Made by a program: the position numbers and the translations under genes
Source: Candidatus Heimdallarchaeota archaeon AB_125
GTDB taxonomy: Archaea; Asgardarchaeota; Heimdallarchaeia; Heimdallarchaeales; Heimdallarchaeaceae
Assembly: GCA_001940755.1 (NCBI GenBank)
Contig: MEHH01000095.1
Location: forward strand, 1-8,755
Direction: 5' to 3'
DNA: 8,755 bases
The notes under the pieces: model-generated
Told to the model about the DNA's origin: nothing
Databases searched by the model: none
The model's input: the letters and a program-made list of their open reading frames with translations, nothing else
Shown here: piece after piece, positions 5,591-8,755 of the stretch
Layout: each line of letters opens with the position of its first letter
Numbering within the stretch: position 1 is the first letter of the stretch

Positions 5591-7662
5591 TTTCTTTCCT
5601 CCATTAAGATATATCCTAGATTGTTTATTCTACCAAATACAGAAGGTGGAATCACTGTAGTAGTATCAAGTTGATCAATTATACATGGTCCTTCAAGGAT
5701 ATTTCCAGCTAGTAATTTCTTTTTATCATAAACTGGAGTGTCTATCCACTCTCCTTCAAAATTAACTTTGCGATGTGTTTTGATGGCATCTAGAGGAGGT
5801 TTTTCAGTCCCTTTTTCTAGTTTTGTGAATTCTATTCTCGGAACTTTACCTATTCCTCTTACGGATAAATTCACTATTTCTACTATTAGCTCCTTATCAA
5901 ACCAGAAATAACTCTGATTGTGTAATATGTGAAATCTTTCAGTTACTGATTCTAACTGGTTTTTATCTATCGGAAACTCAACAGGTAAGGTTAAGAAATC
6001 AGATTGACCTACATATCGCATATCTAATGAGTAGTTAAAAGATTGATTCTCTTGTTCTACCTCTTCACTTGAAAGAATTCTTTGAAGAGTTTCTTTGATT
6101 ATTTTGAGCTTATCATTCATCTCATCAAAATCAACATCATCCTTTGTTTGGAGAAAAGATTGAGTGTGTTCATGTTCAATATCTGAACTTACAAGTCCGA
6201 AAGCAGACCAAACTCCAGGGAATGGGGGAATAATAACACCACCCATTTCAAGTTCTTGAGCTATTTCCCAAGCTTGCAAAGGTCCAGCTCCACCAAATCC
6301 AAGTAAAGCGAAATCTCTAGGATCTAATCCTCTTTGTATAGTAACAACTCTTATTGCGTTTGCAATATTGTTATTCAGAATTTTCCTTATGGATAGTGCC
6401 AACTCATCTATTGTTGTTATTTCAAGTGGGAAAGGAGAAGATTTGATGTCATTTAATAGATTGTTGAGTTGTAGAGTTGCTTTGGCTTTATCTATATTCA
6501 AATTCCCCGCAAAGTTATCTTGATGAACGTAACCAAGAAATAGATTGGCATCTGTTAAAGTTACTTTATCTCCTCCCAAAGAGTAACATGCAGGCCCTGG
6601 ATTTGCACCTTGGGACTCAGGTCCAACTGATAGCAATCCGTCTTTGAACTTCGCAATTGATCCTCCACCACTACCAATTGTTTCTACATCTACCATGCTT
6701 GCAACTAGTGGAAAACCACTAAATTCTCTAGACCTTAAAACAATTGGACCATCTATCAATGCTGCAACATCAGTAGATGTTCCGCCTATATCTAGAGAGA
6801 CTAAATGAGTTCTATTCAAATGTTTAAGACTATCAGCTGCAGCCAATACTCCACCTGCAAGTCCTGAATAAAGTGTTTGAATTCCTGATTTACCTATCGA
6901 AGCAACATCAGACATTCCAGTATTGGATTGCATTATAAGTAATGGAGCTTCTACTCCTAGATTATTGAGTTTATTTTTCAATCTAGACAAGTATGAATTA
7001 ACTACAGGGCTAACTTTGGCATTAACTATTGTTGTAACAGCTCGTTCATATTCCTTAATTTGAGGACTGATTTCATGAGAAGTAAAAACATTATATCCTT
7101 TCTCTGAGAAGTAATCAGATACCATTTTCTCGTGTTTCACATTAAGAAAAGAAAAGAGAAGGGAGACAGCCAGATTTTTCACTGACTTCGATTCAAATGA
7201 TTGTAAGGAATTTTCTAATGAACGAAGATCAAGAGTGTTGACTATGTTTCCATTACTATCAACCCTTTCATCTATCTCGTAAAGAACATCTTTTTGGAAA
7301 TTAATTGGATATCTCTGATTGAATTTAAGATTGTAAAGCTCTGATCTTTGTTGCCTACCTATTTCTACAATATCCTTGAAACCTCTTGTTGTTAGGAAAG
7401 CAATAGGTGGGCATTTGTCTTCTAGAAAGGCATTTGTACCTATAGTTGTCCCATGAACAACCACTTCTACATCATTTTTTTGAAAGTGAAACTTTTCCAT
7501 AATTTCATTGAATCCAAAGATTATACCCTCACTTGGATCCGCAGGAGTTGTAGGAGTCTTCCAAGCAGAAATATGACCGTCTTTTATTACAACATAATCT
7601 GTAAAAGTGCCACCTGTATCAATTCCAATCCTTACTGGTGATGATAGATTATCCTCGTTCAA
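5587..7662 (-). CDS. hyuA: hydantoinase A/oxoprolinase-family subunit (HyuA-like)
   Basis: A 691-residue protein of normal HyuA length, an ASKHA-fold ATPase subunit. The first phosphate-binding motif is RIGIDTGGTFTD (11-22), followed by VVHGTTIGTNAFLE (68-81), SLDIGGTSTDVA (289-300), GSGGGSIAKF (330-339), GANPGPACY (352-360) and FALLGFGGAGPLQAWEIA (451-468). The C-terminal part has PPFPGVWSAFGL (479-490), DMRYVGQ (547-553) and GPCIIDQLDTTTVIPP (658-673). The family uses ATP to activate a lactam or similar carbonyl, and HyuB completes the reaction. The start is TTG: an in-frame TGA lies three codons upstream, and no ATG or GTG occurs before the essential N-terminal ATPase motif. No clear Shine-Dalgarno sequence precedes it; a perfect palindrome (7668-7689) occupies that position. 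It overlaps hyuB by four bases. Alternatives are 5-oxoprolinase, hydantoinase or a carboxylase relative; sequence alone does not choose. Confidence 0.92.
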   Translation of the reverse strand: MNEDNLSSPVRIGIDTGGTFTDYVVIKDGHISAWKTPTTPADPSEGIIFGFNEIMEKFHFQKNDVEVVVHGTTIGTNAFLEDKCPPIAFLTTRGFKDIVEIGRQQRSELYNLKFNQRYPINFQKDVLYEIDERVDSNGNIVNTLDLRSLENSLQSFESKSVKNLAVSLLFSFLNVKHEKMVSDYFSEKGYNVFTSHEISPQIKEYERAVTTIVNAKVSPVVNSYLSRLKNKLNNLGVEAPLLIMQSNTGMSDVASIGKSGIQTLYSGLAGGVLAAADSLKHLNRTHLVSLDIGGTSTDVAALIDGPIVLRSREFSGFPLVASMVDVETIGSGGGSIAKFKDGLLSVGPESQGANPGPACYSLGGDKVTLTDANLFLGYVHQDNFAGNLNIDKAKATLQLNNLLNDIKSSPFPLEITTIDELALSIRKILNNNIANAIRVVTIQRGLDPRDFALLGFGGAGPLQAWEIAQELEMGGVIIPPFPGVWSAFGLVSSDIEHEHTQSFLQTKDDVDFDEMNDKLKIIKETLQRILSSEEVEQENQSFNYSLDMRYVGQSDFLTLPVEFPIDKNQLESVTERFHILHNQSYFWFDKELIVEIVNLSVRGIGKVPRIEFTKLEKGTEKPPLDAIKTHRKVNFEGEWIDTPVYDKKKLLAGNILEGPCIIDQLDTTTVIPPSVFGRINNLGYILMEERK
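5594..5602 (-). promoter_or_regulatory. strong ribosome binding site of hyuB
   Basis: The minus strand reads GGAGGAAAG within the last codons of hyuA, with the GGAGG core 7 bases before the hyuB ATG at 5590. Together with the ATGA stop/start overlap it indicates coupled translation of the two subunits. Confidence 0.7.
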
Positions 7663-7667
7663 AGGTA

Positions 7668-7689
7668 TTCAGATTATAGAGAATCTGAA
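7668..7689. promoter_or_regulatory. perfect palindrome just before the hyuA start
   Basis: Arms ttcagatt (7668-7675) and aatctgaa (7682-7689) are exact reverse complements around a 6-base centre. The element ends 5 bases before the hyuA TTG codon and lies after the stop of the upstream 40-codon ORF. On the mRNA it would fold into an 8-bp hairpin where a ribosome binding site would be. On DNA it would lie between a TTTAAAT TATA-like stretch (7692-7698) and a possible hyuA transcription start, a usual repressor position in archaea. Confidence 0.5.
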
Positions 7690-7701
7690 CCAATTTAAAG
7701 T

Positions 7702-7824
7702 TTAGCGGAAAACCATTTGACCATTATAAAATTCAAACTTCTTCTGTTCTGCTTTATTCTCTAGAGTATGCTTCCAATCTTTCTCAACTTGCTCAATCTT
7801 CTTTGTTCTTGTGCTTCTTTTCAT
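7702..7824 (-). CDS. possible 40-residue basic small protein upstream of hyuA
   Basis: An ATG-started ORF of 40 codons plus TAA, beginning MKRSTRTKKIEQVEKD and ending FEFYNGQMVFR. It is rich in Lys and Glu through residue 30, likely a helix, then a short aromatic, beta-like tail. No family is recognised. Support is the Shine-Dalgarno sequence GGTGAT placed 5 bases before the ATG, and its position 39 bases upstream of hyuA on the same strand, suggesting it is the first gene of that transcript. It is in the same frame as hyuA, but two stop codons (TAA, then TGA) separate them. It could be a regulatory leader peptide, a small binding protein, or chance. A 40-codon ORF in AT-rich DNA is not rare enough to be certain. 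Confidence 0.45.
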   Translation of the reverse strand: MKRSTRTKKIEQVEKDWKHTLENKAEQKKFEFYNGQMVFR

Positions 7825-7829
7825 TATCT

Positions 7830-7835
7830 ATCACC
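7830..7835 (-). promoter_or_regulatory. Shine-Dalgarno sequence of the 40-codon ORF
   Basis: The minus strand reads GGTGAT, an exact match to part of the GGAGGTGAT complement of the 16S 3' end, with 5 bases between it and the ATG at 7824. It is the main evidence that the small ORF is translated. Confidence 0.45.
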
Positions 7836-7924
7836 GATACTATTCACTATTTGATCTAACTAAAGATACTAGGTTTATGTCACCAGCAGATGACCTTTTC
7901 CCTTGCTTTTGACTAATGAATTTA

Positions 7925-7933
7925 CTATATAAG
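7925..7933 (+). promoter_or_regulatory. TATA-like box in the divergent region
   Basis: The sequence ctatataag closely resembles an archaeal TATA box. On the plus strand it would start a transcript near 7955, giving the downstream gene at 8067 a leader of about 110 bases. On the minus strand it would give the hyu transcript a leader of about 75 bases before the 40-codon ORF. Direction cannot be decided by eye. Confidence 0.4.
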
Positions 7934-8066
7934 CACCAAAAACATAATTGCACGAATGGTGAAAAATCGATTAACATCTACATGATTTTAAAAATTGTAA
8001 GTGAACAAGCGTTAAAAAGTTAAAATTCTTACCTTTAACACTGAAAAACACTATGAGCTGAGCTAA

Positions 8067-8755
8067 ATGCCATATTTCCTTAGAAAAATCTGGAATGATG
8101 CTATTTTCCAGGGTAGAAGAAAGAAGCGTAGTTACTTCGAAGGATGGTATTATAAAATCATCAATTCTGAAGAAGATGAAATCTATGCAATAATTCCAGG
8201 AATATCTTATGATAAGAATGGGAAGGGTACTGCCTTTATTCAATTCTTTAATGGAATAGAAGCTGAAATGACTTTCTTTGAATTTGATATATCCAAATTT
8301 AGTTTCTCAAAGAAAGAATTTATTGCAGAAATTGGAGATAACTATTTCAGTTCAGATAAGATTAAACTCAAACTTTCTTCTGGAGACAAAAAGGTTGAAG
8401 GTGAAATTAGGTTCAGTAATTTAATTCCTTGGTCCAAGAAGAAACTATCTTTAGGAGTTATGGGATGGTACAAGTTAGTTCCATTCATGCAATGTTATCA
8501 CGGTGTTTTAGGTTTTGATCATCCTATTGAAGGAGAACTTACAATAGATGGAAAGAAAATAGATTTTTCCAATGGAAAGGGGTATATTGAGAAAGACTAT
8601 GGAAAGAGCTTTCCTCACTATTATATCTGGATGCAGACAAATATGTTTGACAAAGAAGGGGTCTCTCTTATGGCATCATATGCTAAAATACCTTGGATGG
8701 GAAGTGCTTTTGATGGATATCTAGTTGGCTTTATTCACAACAACACACTATATCG
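8067..8755 (+). CDS. tocopherol cyclase-family protein (3' end beyond window)
   Basis: 229 codons are visible and the reading frame is open at the window edge. Family signatures are clear: SYFEGWYYKII (22-32), AIIPGISYD (41-49), LGVMGWYKLVPFMQCYHGVLGFDHPIEG (129-156), GKGYIEKDYGKSFPHYYIWMQTNMF (170-194) and SYAKIPWMGSAFDGYLVGFI (204-223). The plant and cyanobacterial enzyme closes the chromanol ring of vitamin E; relatives in non-photosynthetic microbes have the same lipocalin-like core but no known substrate. There is no signal peptide or membrane helix in the visible part, so it should be cytosolic or peripheral to the membrane. The ATG at 8067 is forced because an in-frame TAA directly precedes it (8064-8066). 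No clear Shine-Dalgarno sequence is present. It is transcribed away from the hyu cluster. A role on a quinone, isoprenoid or other hydrophobic ligand is an inference from the fold family only. Confidence 0.85.
   Translation, partial: MPYFLRKIWNDAIFQGRRKKRSYFEGWYYKIINSEEDEIYAIIPGISYDKNGKGTAFIQFFNGIEAEMTFFEFDISKFSFSKKEFIAEIGDNYFSSDKIKLKLSSGDKKVEGEIRFSNLIPWSKKKLSLGVMGWYKLVPFMQCYHGVLGFDHPIEGELTIDGKKIDFSNGKGYIEKDYGKSFPHYYIWMQTNMFDKEGVSLMASYAKIPWMGSAFDGYLVGFIHNNTLY

Larger units (their letters stand above)
7825..8066. promoter_or_regulatory. divergent promoter region
   Basis: These 242 bases separate the minus-strand hyu cluster from the plus-strand tocopherol-cyclase-like gene. They hold the Shine-Dalgarno sequence at 7830-7835, a TATA-like ctatataag (7925-7933) readable on both strands, a weak inverted repeat gtca/tgac (about 7879-7894), and a TTAAAAAG stretch (8012-8019) that could serve the plus-strand gene with a leader of about 25 bases. 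GTTAAA (8019-8024) and TTTAAC (8034-8039) form a 6-bp-arm inverted repeat. No RNA gene is recognisable. Confidence 0.45.

Noticed and set aside
7453..7641. 62-codon plus-strand open frame
   Set aside because: Antisense to the conserved N-terminal ATPase region of hyuA.
7663..7824. 40-codon ORF as a broken N-terminal extension of hyuA
   Set aside because: It is in the same frame, but two stops intervene and HyuA already starts at the usual distance before its first ATPase motif, so no missing domain needs explaining.
7971..8243. 90-codon open frame on the minus strand
   Set aside because: Most of it is antisense to the tocopherol-cyclase-like gene, whose conserved N-terminal motifs (SYFEGWYYK) are unmistakable.
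1..8755. CRISPR array, tRNA, rRNA, insertion sequence or attachment site
   Set aside because: No regularly spaced repeats, cloverleaf-like segments, transposase motifs or terminal inverted repeats were seen on either strand. No gene-free stretch exceeds 300 bases.

Overview
The window is AT-rich and reads as an archaeal chromosome segment. Several first genes have a TATA-like box about 24-28 bases before their ATG and almost no leader, while two other starts (hyuB and a 40-codon ORF) carry Shine-Dalgarno sequences matching the archaeal/bacterial anti-SD. Candidate terminators are plain T-runs. The secreted sulfotransferase-like protein ends in a single membrane anchor with an Arg/Lys tail, as archaeal surface proteins often do. 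The gene mix (HyuA/HyuB, crotonase, DtxR regulator, anchored arylsulfotransferase-like protein) would fit an Asgard-type or other uncultured archaeon. That placement is an inference; no rRNA or other marker gene is present.

Layout, left to right. Positions 1-33 may be the last codons of an upstream + strand gene. A small four-helix membrane protein lies at 112-543 (+). Converging on it is a secreted, membrane-anchored arylsulfotransferase-family protein (2142-580, -). Upstream of that, also on the minus strand, an enoyl-CoA hydratase (3782-2991) and a DtxR-type metal-dependent regulator (2963-2229) are 27 bases apart and probably co-transcribed. A 227-base intergenic stretch (3783-4009) with direct repeats and a T7 run follows. 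Next comes a minus-strand hydantoinase/5-oxoprolinase-type operon: hyuA (7662-5587) overlaps hyuB (5590-4010) by ATGA. A possible 40-aa ORF (7824-7702) precedes hyuA. A 242-base divergent promoter region (7825-8066) separates this from a tocopherol-cyclase-family gene (8067 to the window edge, +), which is cut off by the end of the window.

How the genes may work together. HyuA and HyuB should form one ATP-dependent enzyme acting on a cyclic amide or related substrate that cannot be named from sequence. The hydratase plus metal regulator suggests metal-linked control of an acyl-CoA step, or simply read-through of a shared transcript. No mobile element, CRISPR array, tRNA or rRNA was seen. I found no convincing new multi-gene system. 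The most unusual items are regulatory: a perfect 8-bp-arm palindrome abutting a TTG start of hyuA, a 19-bp palindrome next to the DtxR gene, and repeated elements upstream of the hydratase.
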